From the NCBI GenBank assembly GCA_903823545.1, contig CAIJTL010000601.1, positions 1-7,279 of the forward strand: a stretch of 7,279 bases of DNA, in the 5' to 3' direction. Below the pieces are notes generated by a model. The model did not search any database. It worked only from the letters and a program-made list of their open reading frames with translations, and was not told the origin of the DNA. The position numbers and the translations under genes are program-made. Source of the DNA: an uncultured Planctomycetaceae bacterium (GTDB lineage Bacteria > Planctomycetota > Planctomycetia > Planctomycetales > Planctomycetaceae). This document shows, piece after piece, positions 1 to 5,901 of this stretch. Every line of letters begins with the position of its first letter. The first letter of the stretch is position 1.

Positions 1-1
1 T

Positions 2-802
2 GGAAAATGCGTGGTGTCTCGCTTGATGATTGGCCTCCCCGCACGAACGCCGATCGAAGTGACGTTTCGATATCTCGATAACGGACGATTGGAGGTCCGC
101 GCATTTCTTCCGACGATCGGTCGCGACGCCATCCTGACGATCGAACGAGCCACCGGTATGCCCGACGACCAGCTCGCCGCATGGACGCAAGCTGTGCAAC
201 TCGGACTACCCGACGGATACGCGCGCCCTTTTGATGAATCGCCCACTGATAGCTCGGCGACACCATCGGCCACAGATGCACCAACACCGAAGGCCGCACC
301 GGCCGCTCCCGTTGCAAAGCCAGTGGTTCCCGTTGCGCAACCTGTCGTTGCTGTTGCCCAACCAGTTGCGGCGGTAGCAGCGTCTCCGATTGCCGCCGTC
401 GTGGCTCAACCAGTGACTGTCGCGAATGGGCTGCCGATTGCCGTAGCAGTTCCTGTCGCAGCGGTTCTTGCGGAATGGCCGAGCGTCGAGCCTTCGTTCC
501 CGGCGGAAGTAGTTCCTTCGGGCGAAACGGCTGAAACTGTTGAAGCGGACTCATTTGATTTCTTCGGTGAATCAACGAGTTCTTCGCCTGGTGCTGAGGT
601 TGAAGAAACGGCAGACCTCACCGCTCAATTCACATCAGAAGAAACCGTGATCGAATCTGTCGAGCCAGATTCCGAACCGAGTCCGGTCGATTTCTTTGCG
701 AGTGAAGAAGCGGTCAACGATGAGCCGCTTGCAGAATCTGAACCTGTCGAAAGTGGAACGGAACCAAACCCGCTCGACTTCTTCGATGAGTTCGTGAGGT
801 AG
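2..802 (+). CDS. Hsp70/DnaK-like protein, C-terminal part (5' end outside window)
   Basis: The frame is open to the left edge (GGA AAA TGC before the first GTG), so this is the last ~266 residues of a longer gene, not a gene starting at position 11. The first ~55 residues match the end of the DnaK substrate-binding beta domain: GLPARTPIEVTFRYLDNGRL resembles DnaK's '[23 protein letters not shown]', and the later ATGMPDDQL resembles 'SSGLSDDEI', where the helical lid begins in DnaK. No lid follows. Instead there is a Thr/Ala/Pro spacer, a linker rich in PVAQPV/PVAAV (nt ~293-469), then an acidic Ser/Glu tail with three DFF motifs (nt 551-571, 680-697, 767-784), the last almost at the C-terminus. 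The family binds and releases unfolded polypeptides using ATP; the ATPase domain would lie upstream of the window. The Hsp70 call rests only on the C-terminal segment. The tail's function is unknown. Confidence 0.72.
   Translation, partial: GKCVVSRLMIGLPARTPIEVTFRYLDNGRLEVRAFLPTIGRDAILTIERATGMPDDQLAAWTQAVQLGLPDGYARPFDESPTDSSATPSATDAPTPKAAPAAPVAKPVVPVAQPVVAVAQPVAAVAASPIAAVVAQPVTVANGLPIAVAVPVAAVLAEWPSVEPSFPAEVVPSGETAETVEADSFDFFGESTSSSPGAEVEETADLTAQFTSEETVIESVEPDSEPSPVDFFASEEAVNDEPLAESEPVESGTEPNPLDFFDEFVR
293..469 (+). repeat. PVAQP-type Ala/Val/Pro repeat linker in the Hsp70-like protein
   Basis: The encoded stretch is built from variants of PVAQPV, PVAKPV and PVAAV, with almost no charged residues. 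The codons differ between copies (for example GTTGCGCAACCT and GTTGCCCAACCA), so the repeat is kept at protein level rather than as recent DNA duplication. It separates the folded domain from the acidic tail and is probably a flexible or extended spacer. The neighbouring J-like protein carries the same kind of linker. Confidence 0.75.
551..784 (+). repeat. three DFF short motifs in an acidic tail
   Basis: SFDFFGE (551-571), SPVDFF (680-697) and NPLDFF (767-784) recur in a Glu/Ser-rich, probably disordered tail. Each follows an acidic stretch, and copies two and three are preceded by a Glu-Pro pair. Regular aromatic motifs in a disordered acidic tail look like docking motifs for a partner protein. 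That role is inferred; no partner is identified. Confidence 0.6.
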
Positions 803-861
803 CGAAATTCGTTGTTTTGTTCGGGAGGTCACCCTGCCGCTCCGAGCCCGCGAATCAATCG

Positions 862-926
862 CGTGGGGCACGTTTCCAACGTGCCTCAACATCGAAAATG
901 CGAGCACGTTGAAAACGTGCTCCACG
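862..926. repeat. nested palindrome (23-bp stem made of two smaller hairpins) between convergent genes
   Basis: Arms 862-884 and 904-926 pair over 23 positions with one G-T wobble and one C-A mismatch, around a 19-nt loop. Each arm is also a hairpin alone: 867-874 with 878-885 (8 bp, 3-nt loop) and 902-910 with 914-922 (9 bp, 3-nt loop). The core is GCACGTT/AACGTGC. There is no T-run on either side, so it is not a classical Rho-independent terminator, although it sits where the two convergent genes end. It could be an interspersed REP-like element. The rest of the 803-1037 gap shows nothing recognisable. Confidence 0.75.
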
Positions 927-1037
927 AAAGATTCACCGCCTCTCCGCGACAAGATGGCCGAAAGCTACTTGGACTCTGATTGATGACGCGACTCTTCCGT
1001 TGCGACACGACGGAGCTACTTCAGTGGCTTCGCCGCG

Positions 1038-2021
1038 TTATTTCTTCGGCTTGGCTTTCGTCGCCGACTTAGTCTTAGGTTTGACGTCCGATTCGGACTC
1101 AGATTCAGTTTGCCGTCCGCTTTGGTCGGGCCACCACAGCGTTGCTTCGATGCGATGCTGCTCACCTGATTTCACCGTCAGCTTCTTTTCGAGATCGTGT
1201 GAACCACGTCGCTTGAAAACCAAGACACGCTTTCCCGCCGGAACGTTGAGCGAAAAACTCTCCGATTTCGGAACGACTTTGGGATCATCGTCAACAAACA
1301 TCTTCGCCCCTTCGCGTTCATTCAGCGGCCAGCGAATCGTCACCTTTCCCGGCTTGGCCTCTTTAGGCTTGAAGAACGATGGCAGCGCCGTAACACCGAT
1401 GGCAACAAACGCCACAACAGCGGTCACGCTCACAATCAGCTGCACTCGACGGGATGACGCGGGTGAGGAAGAGGCTCGTTTCTTGGTGGCTCCCGCGCTT
1501 GTCGATGTCGGCGAAGTGACCGAATCACTCTCGTCAGCGTTCGAGAGTGCTGCAAACAGATCCGTTTCGATCGGCTCTGCAACATGAGCCGCTTGGCTAA
1601 TTGGTTGTGCAACAGGTACCGAACTGACGACGGCTGCGACCGGCCGGGCGACTGGTGCGATCGGCTGTGCAACCGGCACGATTGGTTGAGCAACTGGTGC
1701 GACGACGACTGCAGCGACAGGAGCAGCGGATGTTGGAGTTGAAACGCGGGTTCGAAGGTCGGCGTCGTATTGAGCTTTGGATTCGACATTCAACAAACAC
1801 CGTCGCGCGATCGCGACTTCGTTGAGCAGCTTCTGCGATTCCTTAATGAACTGACCGCCCGCCAAATCTTGGAGGTAAAGCATTCTTTGATTGGCTGCTG
1901 CGTCGATGACGTCGCGATCCGCCTCAAATTGCTCGACCCCCAGCAACCGATAGTGCGTGGGCGGTTGATGAGCGGGAGGGATGCCCAACCATTTGTGATA
2001 AGGGTCAAAGGACTCGGCCAT
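1038..2021 (-). CDS. membrane-anchored J-like protein with PEGA-like C-terminal domain
   Basis: A 327-residue protein. Residues 5-90 form a J-like domain of a type I associate with planctomycetes (DPYHKWLGIPP, then QPPTHYRLLGVEQFEAD, ending KAQYDADLR). The HPD tripeptide needed to stimulate Hsp70 ATPase is absent: helix II runs into DLAGGQFIKESQKLL. Residues ~99-151 are an Ala/Val/Pro linker with four PVAQP/PVARP units, 152-192 a Ser/Thr-rich basic spacer, and 193-215 one transmembrane helix. Basic residues before the helix (KKR, RR) predict a cytoplasmic N-terminus. Residues ~226-297 resemble a PEGA-type beta domain (FSLNVPAGKRVLVF), probably outside the membrane. The tail runs from acidic (ESESESD) to Lys-rich. 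The ribosome site is weak (AGGTAG, 11 nt before ATG), but the N-terminal family motif supports this start. It converges on the Hsp70-like gene. It is probably a scaffold or sensor; no catalytic residues are visible. Confidence 0.85.
   Translation of the reverse strand: MAESFDPYHKWLGIPPAHQPPTHYRLLGVEQFEADRDVIDAAANQRMLYLQDLAGGQFIKESQKLLNEVAIARRCLLNVESKAQYDADLRTRVSTPTSAAPVAAVVVAPVAQPIVPVAQPIAPVARPVAAVVSSVPVAQPISQAAHVAEPIETDLFAALSNADESDSVTSPTSTSAGATKKRASSSPASSRRVQLIVSVTAVVAFVAIGVTALPSFFKPKEAKPGKVTIRWPLNEREGAKMFVDDDPKVVPKSESFSLNVPAGKRVLVFKRRGSHDLEKKLTVKSGEQHRIEATLWWPDQSGRQTESESESDVKPKTKSATKAKPKK
1569..1727 (-). repeat. PVAQP-type repeat linker in the J-like protein
   Basis: Residues ~99-151 repeat PVAQPI, PVAQPI, PVARPV and PVAQPI, separated by short Val/Ala runs. 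The composition and unit match the linker at 293-469 in the convergent Hsp70-like gene, but the codons are different. Because the two genes face each other, the copies are inverted relative to each other in the DNA, about 1.1 kb apart. Confidence 0.75.
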
Positions 2022-2179
2022 GCTTGCTCAAACTACCTGCGGTGTGACTCGGATGAAAACCACCAGAAGCATCCGAAGTCAGAGCAACATTGCAAGTCTC
2101 ACGAGGCAAACGCGAATCGCAAAATGTCTCGGAGAAGTTGCGACTTTTCTGTGGCGCCGATCTTCAAGTCTGCGAGCTG

Positions 2180-2218
2180 CCCGAAAAAAGAATAGGACGG
2201 GTCAGGAGACCCGTCCTA
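2180..2218 (-). terminator. Rho-independent terminator of the small exported-protein gene
   Basis: On the - strand an 11-bp perfect stem (2208-2218 with 2193-2203, 4-nt loop, core GGACGGGTC/GACCCGTCC) is followed by TTCTTTTTTC (down to ~2183). It lies about 40 nt past the stop codon at 2256 and should stop transcription before the J-like gene, which then needs its own promoter within about 2022-2180. On the + strand the stem is followed only by CTACTTT, so it is much weaker in that direction. No convincing promoter boxes were found in 2022-2180. Confidence 0.8.
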
Positions 2219-2255
2219 CTTTGAAAATGTTGTTACCACGCTCACGTCACTTCAA

Positions 2256-2861
2256 CTACCAAACGAGATCGGTGCTTCGATGGAAGCTCGGCTGCCCTGG
2301 GTAGTACCAAGGACGGCGGTAGCTGTAGTACGGGAAGTGATACATTCCGGCTTCCGCACCACCTCGATAAAAGCCATTCGGGAAAGCTTGGCCGTATGCG
2401 GCAGTAGCTGCTGGATTCATCATCCCACCACCACCACCGCCGCATGTGGAACACCCCGGTGTTGCCATCACCTGCATGACTGGTTGTTGCGGAACCATCA
2501 TTGGAAACATCATGGGCATCGGCACTGGAACAAAGATAGTGTTGGTATTCGTGTTGGCCTTGGTCACTGTCGGCCCGCAGTGGCAGTTAGAGTGACCAGT
2601 GTCAGCAACTGTTTCATTCACGACGGTCTCATTAATGACCGTCTCGTTGTGAACGGGGTCCGCTGGAAGCGGAACTGGCTTCACTGACGAGTACTCGTTT
2701 GTTGCTTGAGCCACCCGCTTTTGGGGTGCAGCAGGAGTTGACGACTTCGCAGTAGCGGGCTTGGCACTCGCGGGTTTGCCGCGAACGCCAGCGTCAGCGG
2801 TACTGGCGAAGGCTGTTGCCAAAGTGAGACAGAAGGCTGTTCGGAACAACGACGCTCGCAT
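2256..2861 (-). CDS. small exported protein, Met/Pro-rich with Cys motifs, function unknown
   Basis: The frame is open further upstream, but ATG at 2861 is chosen: AAGGGGAG lies 5 nt before it and the protein then begins with a standard signal peptide (MRASLFR, hydrophobic core, cleavage probably after TADA at residue 24). The 201-residue product continues with an Ala/Lys/Pro-rich spacer (25-50), three NETV units five residues apart (72-85), CHC at 93-95, an NTNTNT run, a Met/Pro-rich stretch (111-132, with MPMMFPMM), CSTC followed by six glycines (137-146), and a C-terminus rich in Tyr, Gly and Pro (FPYYSYRRPWYYPG). I do not recognise a characterised family. The layout suggests a structural or surface protein outside the cytoplasmic membrane. 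Met and Cys/His clusters could bind a metal such as copper, but that is inference. It is divergent from the exported-protein gene at 3284. Confidence 0.8.
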   Translation of the reverse strand: MRASLFRTAFCLTLATAFASTADAGVRGKPASAKPATAKSSTPAAPQKRVAQATNEYSSVKPVPLPADPVHNETVINETVVNETVADTGHSNCHCGPTVTKANTNTNTIFVPVPMPMMFPMMVPQQPVMQVMATPGCSTCGGGGGGMMNPAATAAYGQAFPNGFYRGGAEAGMYHFPYYSYRRPWYYPGQPSFHRSTDLVW

Positions 2862-3283
2862 GAGGGCTCCCCTTGATTCTGATTTTCCGAACCGGACCGG
2901 CAAACATTGTCGAGAGACTGCCGAGCCATCCTGCTCGACTCTCAAACAACCGCAATGACCAATTCGATTGAGACAGACTGACAAGCCAATCCGTAGGGGC
3001 GAGGGGATGCACCGTTGGCGGCGAATGGCGGGACGATAGCCATCGCATAGCTCGCAAAGACAGACGAATCCAAAAACAACCGGCAAATCCGGCCAGATCA
3101 TGTGAAGCCGTATCGAACATGACGGTGGTGCTTATTGGAAGAATTTTGAGGAACACCGGGGAAAGTTCGATTGCTCGGCCGATAAAGAGGAGGACGATCC
3201 GCGCGCAAGATGGGTCTTGATGTGATTTCATCCGGCTGAATGGCGATCAGCCGTCGAACATTTCAGAAAGCAGGGAGGCCGAC
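2862..3283. promoter_or_regulatory. intergenic region between two divergent exported-protein genes
   Basis: This 422-bp stretch must hold the start signals for both genes, since both are read away from it. Each start has a strong Shine-Dalgarno site (AAGGGGAG on the - strand; AGGGAGG at 3272-3278 on the + strand, 5 nt before ATG). I could not identify -35/-10 boxes with confidence. Frames that cross it on the - strand lack coding character and ribosome sites. A small hairpin near the right end is listed separately. Confidence 0.5.
3233..3253 (+). promoter_or_regulatory. hairpin in the probable 5' leader of the Gly/Tyr-rich gene
   Basis: CGGCTGA (3233-3239) and TCAGCCG (3247-3253) form a perfect 7-bp stem with a 7-nt loop, 18 nt before the Shine-Dalgarno site. 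It could affect message stability or translation, or be an operator if transcription starts downstream. No function can be assigned from sequence alone. Confidence 0.35.
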
Positions 3284-4060
3284 ATGTCGAGCAGCATTTG
3301 GGCGTTGGCGTTGGTGATCTCATTGGGGGCCGACCCTTACGGTGGCTGTCAGACGTGCAACAACGGTGGAGCCGTCGGTGGCTTTGCGTCAGGAGGCTAT
3401 GCAACTGGTGGTTATCCAGCCGGCGGCTACGGTGGCGCGAGCTACAGCGGTGGAACCGGCGGAGGGATTTATTCGACCGGCATGGGAATCAATGGGTACA
3501 GCGGGAGCAACGGCGACCAGTTACATCCTTGGGACACTCAAGAGGCTTGGATGCACGGCTATTTCCAAGAGATTGGCCCATACGCCGGATACCACTTCTA
3601 TCGCCCCTACAATTACAAGCATGTTTTTGCCCAAGCCGACCTCGCCTATCGTTGGGGACAGCCGCAAGGGATGCCGTACTCACAACAGTGGTGGCACCGT
3701 TATCACGGGCGAGCCTCGTTGAACCCGACGATGCAATCGCAGATGTCGCAAGCGAGTTCCTCTTACGAGGTCGAGATGGGCCGCTTGCGTGCGTGGCGTG
3801 ATTTCCAGGCCGAGCAACAGCGAATGACGCAATCACAGCCGGTTCAGTACCAAGCCCCTCAGCAGTACAACGGGGCAGTGCCGAATCAAACTCAAATCAT
3901 CATTGATCCAGCAACTCAGGCGGCGATGGAACAACAGCAAGGAGCACGAGGCTACGTGGTGCCAGCCGCTCCGACACAGAACTTTCCTCGTTCGAATTCG
4001 GCACCGGTGATCCAGGAGTTCAATCCGCAGTACGCACCAAGCGGGCCTGCATTGCGGTAG
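3284..4060 (+). CDS. Gly/Tyr-rich probable exported protein of a planctomycete-type family, function unknown
   Basis: A 258-residue protein starting at ATG 3284, with AGGGAGG 5 nt upstream. A short hydrophobic stretch (SIWALALVISLGA, residues 4-16) may be a signal peptide, although the usual basic N-terminus is missing. Then come a CQTC motif (22-25), a Gly-rich region with GGY repeats (~28-75), and a dense aromatic core (81-141) with HPWDTQEAWMHGYFQE, FYRPYNYKHV and MPYSQQWWHRYH. The second half is Gln-rich with a probable helix (160-182), ending in a Pro/Gln/Asn-rich tail. From memory, proteins with this HPWDTQE/FRPYNYKHV core recur in planctomycetes as hypothetical proteins; this was not searched. 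Composition suggests a structural, cell-surface or matrix protein. The neighbouring divergent gene is also exported and has a CxxC-Gly motif, so the pair may work together. Confidence 0.82.
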   Translation: MSSSIWALALVISLGADPYGGCQTCNNGGAVGGFASGGYATGGYPAGGYGGASYSGGTGGGIYSTGMGINGYSGSNGDQLHPWDTQEAWMHGYFQEIGPYAGYHFYRPYNYKHVFAQADLAYRWGQPQGMPYSQQWWHRYHGRASLNPTMQSQMSQASSSYEVEMGRLRAWRDFQAEQQRMTQSQPVQYQAPQQYNGAVPNQTQIIIDPATQAAMEQQQGARGYVVPAAPTQNFPRSNSAPVIQEFNPQYAPSGPALR

Positions 4061-4080
4061 TTTGACGTCTTATTTCGCAT

Positions 4081-4140
4081 AAAGCACGATGCGTCAGTGA
4101 GTGGTACAGCAAAGAGCCACTCGCTGACGCGTCGTGCTTT
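4081..4140. terminator. 25-bp stem between convergent genes, possible bidirectional terminator
   Basis: Arms 4081-4105 and 4116-4140 pair along all 25 positions with three G-T wobbles around a 10-nt loop. The base of the stem is AAAGCACG/CGTGCTTT, giving a short T-run on either strand. It lies 20 nt past the stop at 4060 and about 30 nt past the stop of the opposite gene at 4172, the usual place for a shared terminator. The T-runs are only three bases, and the stem is longer than typical, so it may instead be an interspersed palindromic element that also ends transcription. Confidence 0.65.
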
Positions 4141-4171
4141 GTGCGGAACAGACACAATCCGGAATTGCCTA

Positions 4172-5380
4172 TTACAGCGTGCCAGAGCTCTTCATCACTG
4201 GCAGCAGCAAGCCAATGACGACGAACAGCACGAGTCCGGCCATGACCATCAGCATCAATGGCTCAAGCAAGCGAACGGCGAGGTCCATCAAGCGTTGCGT
4301 CCGGCGTTCCATTGTGTCGGCGATGTTGATGAGAACTTGTTCGAGATTGTTCGCCTCTTCGCCGACGGAAATCATCTCGACCACTTCGGCGGGAAACTGA
4401 CCGCTTGCAGCAAGCGGCGAAGCCAGCGACTTACCGGATGAGACGTTGTCCGCAGCGTTTGCGATCGCGTCGGAAAGAACTCGATTGCCGGTCGCGTCCT
4501 TCGCGATGCGTAGAGATTGCAAGATCGGCACGCCGTTCTTGAGCAGCGTCCCCAAGATGCGGCAGAAGCGAGCGACTGCGAGGCTTCGCACAACGGGACC
4601 GAGCAACGGCAGACTGATCGCGAGTTGATGCCAGCGACGAATTCCTGATTCTGTGCTCAGTTGCCGGCGCAACAAGACCACGCCACCGATGATGAGGCCG
4701 AGCGTTACAAACCAATAACTTCCGACGTAATCACTGACCGATACGAGCAACGTCGTCGCCAACGGCAATTCGTCTCGTTCGGCCAAGCGTTCAAAAATCG
4801 GAGCAAACTTCGGCACGAACCACACGAGCATTGCCCAAACAACGCTGACTCCAGCAAACAAAAGGAACAACGGATAGACCATCGCTCCGATGACTTTCCC
4901 CTTCAACTCTTGCTGATGCTCCGTGAAGTCGGCGACTTGTTTGAGCACGTCTTCGAGAAACGAGCCTTCTTCTCCAGCACGGACCATGCTGGTGGATAAC
5001 TCAGAAAACGCATCGGGATGTTGCCGCATCGACTCGGCCAGGCGAGTTCCGTCGGCGACTTTTTCACGCAAGTCTTTCAAGACTGCCTTCAAGCCGACAT
5101 GCGATGTCTGACGTTCGAGCAACTCCAGTGATCGCAACAACGGGACGCCGGATCGCAATAAGTCAGCAAGCTGTGAAAAGAACGTCGCCAATTGCCCAGC
5201 ACGCGGACGTCGGACCCATCCAACTCGCTGTGTTCCCGTCACTTGAGCAAGCTGAATGGTGACGGGAAAAAGCTGCTTGCTCGACAACTGCGAGATGACA
5301 TCCATCTCACTGTTGGCGGACACTTGCCCTGTGACCTCACGGCCAGAAAGCTCTCGAGCGATGTAGCGAAACTCAGGCAT
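4172..5380 (-). CDS. GspF/PilC-family inner-membrane platform protein (type II secretion or type IV pilus)
   Basis: A 402-residue protein of normal family length. GspF/PilC proteins sit in the cytoplasmic membrane, contact the assembly ATPase (GspE/PilB) and help assemble the pseudopilus or pilus. The N-terminus has the usual form (MPEFRYIARELSGREVTGQV). Two T2SF repeats are seen at ~65-188 (FFSQLADLLRSGVPLLRSLE) and ~269-392 (FCRILGTLLKNGVPILQSL). The family signature lies at 162-173 (KVIGAMVYPLFL). Membrane helices lie at ~166-190, 220-238 and 372-394. Each repeat has a conserved Gly-Glu-Glu (RAGEEGSFLE, SVGEEANNLE). Start ATG 5380 fits the family N-terminus although no Shine-Dalgarno site precedes it. 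No GspE, GspG or other partner is adjacent, so the symbol is left open; it may serve a system encoded elsewhere. Confidence 0.93.
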   Translation of the reverse strand: MPEFRYIARELSGREVTGQVSANSEMDVISQLSSKQLFPVTIQLAQVTGTQRVGWVRRPRAGQLATFFSQLADLLRSGVPLLRSLELLERQTSHVGLKAVLKDLREKVADGTRLAESMRQHPDAFSELSTSMVRAGEEGSFLEDVLKQVADFTEHQQELKGKVIGAMVYPLFLLFAGVSVVWAMLVWFVPKFAPIFERLAERDELPLATTLLVSVSDYVGSYWFVTLGLIIGGVVLLRRQLSTESGIRRWHQLAISLPLLGPVVRSLAVARFCRILGTLLKNGVPILQSLRIAKDATGNRVLSDAIANAADNVSSGKSLASPLAASGQFPAEVVEMISVGEEANNLEQVLINIADTMERRTQRLMDLAVRLLEPLMLMVMAGLVLFVVIGLLLPVMKSSGTL

Positions 5381-5483
5381 GGGCGGAGCGTAAGCCAGAA
5401 CAAGGTTTGCGAAAAGGATGCGGTCTCCGTAGCAGGATGAGTGATAAGTGACATGAGATGAACACGGGATGAAACACGCAGGC

Positions 5484-5858
5484 TCACAAAGACCATGAAG
5501 CCGTTTCGCGTAACGATTGAGCCGGTTGTCTGGTCGCGTGGGAACATCTCGTCGGTTGGGACTCCGTCCCGAAGATCTTCGCTGGGGTGATGAAATAGAG
5601 TTCCAAAGTCCCTCTCGAACGAGTCGGGACAGAGTCCCAACCTACGAACTGAATTTCATCATCGTTGGTCACAAAAGCTACTGGTGAAACTGCGAGGTCT
5701 TCGTATTCATCGAGCAGATTGATCTGACATCGATGTCCGTTCCCGCCCCGCAACTTCAGAAGTTGTTTGAATTTTAAATGTCGCTCGAAGAGTAGCGGCA
5801 GGTGCTGGATAACGGCTTCGAAGCTGAGACCGAGATCAAAACGGAGATGGACCGTCAC
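5484..5858 (-). CDS. doubtful small open frame, possibly a gene remnant
   Basis: A 124-residue frame starting with GTG directly after an in-frame TAG, with no Shine-Dalgarno site. The first ~70 residues look protein-like (FDLGLSFEAVIQHLPLLFER, then INLLDEYEDLAVSP), with reasonable codon use. The last third is read straight through the palindromic element at 5554-5642 and is probably not native. No family is recognised. It may be a small gene whose 3' end was replaced by the element, or a chance frame. Confidence 0.2.
   Translation of the reverse strand: MTVHLRFDLGLSFEAVIQHLPLLFERHLKFKQLLKLRGGNGHRCQINLLDEYEDLAVSPVAFVTNDDEIQFVGWDSVPTRSRGTLELYFITPAKIFGTESQPTRCSHATRQPAQSLRETASWSL
5554..5642. repeat. 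inverted-repeat element with 19-bp arms
   Basis: Arms 5554-5572 and 5624-5642 (GGTTGGGACTCCGTCCCGA and its complement) pair with a single C-A mismatch around a 51-nt middle part, which begins next to the palindrome GAAGATCTTC (5571-5580). Just outside lie fragments that also pair partly (TGATGAAAT at 5588-5596 inside the loop and ATTTCATCA at 5653-5661). No transposase or target duplication is visible. It fits a small non-coding interspersed repeat. Confidence 0.65.
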
Positions 5859-5862
5859 CTAC

Positions 5863-5901
5863 GAGCGTTGGCCAAGTGGGATTCTCCGTCGGCCAACGCT
5901 C
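5863..5901. repeat. 11-bp perfect inverted repeat
   Basis: GAGCGTTGGCC (5863-5873) and GGCCAACGCTC (5891-5901) are perfect complements around a 17-nt loop. No T-run follows on either strand, so it is unlikely to be a classical terminator. It overlaps the start of the doubtful - strand frame and the middle of a doubtful + strand frame, which argues for non-coding repeat DNA here. Confidence 0.65.

Noticed and set aside
862..926. CRISPR array
   Set aside because: The repeated core alternates orientation and has 3-nt and 19-nt spacings, with no direct repeats of constant length and no spacers.
1000..1587. 195-residue open frame on the + strand across the 3' half of the J-like gene
   Set aside because: It lies antisense to a well-supported gene with clear domains, has no ribosome site, and its product has no recognisable features.
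2862..3101. N-terminal extension of the exported-protein frame at 2256-2861
   Set aside because: The extension would bury the signal peptide 80 residues into the protein, while ATG 2861 has a strong Shine-Dalgarno site directly upstream.
3186..3239. Possible leader peptide (ATG 3210, nine residues) before the Gly/Tyr-rich gene
   Set aside because: The purine-rich AGAGGAGG is 16 nt from the ATG, too far for efficient initiation, and the peptide has no run of regulatory codons.
5554..5642. Insertion sequence
   Set aside because: The inverted arms enclose only about 50 nt, with no transposase frame and no visible target-site duplication.
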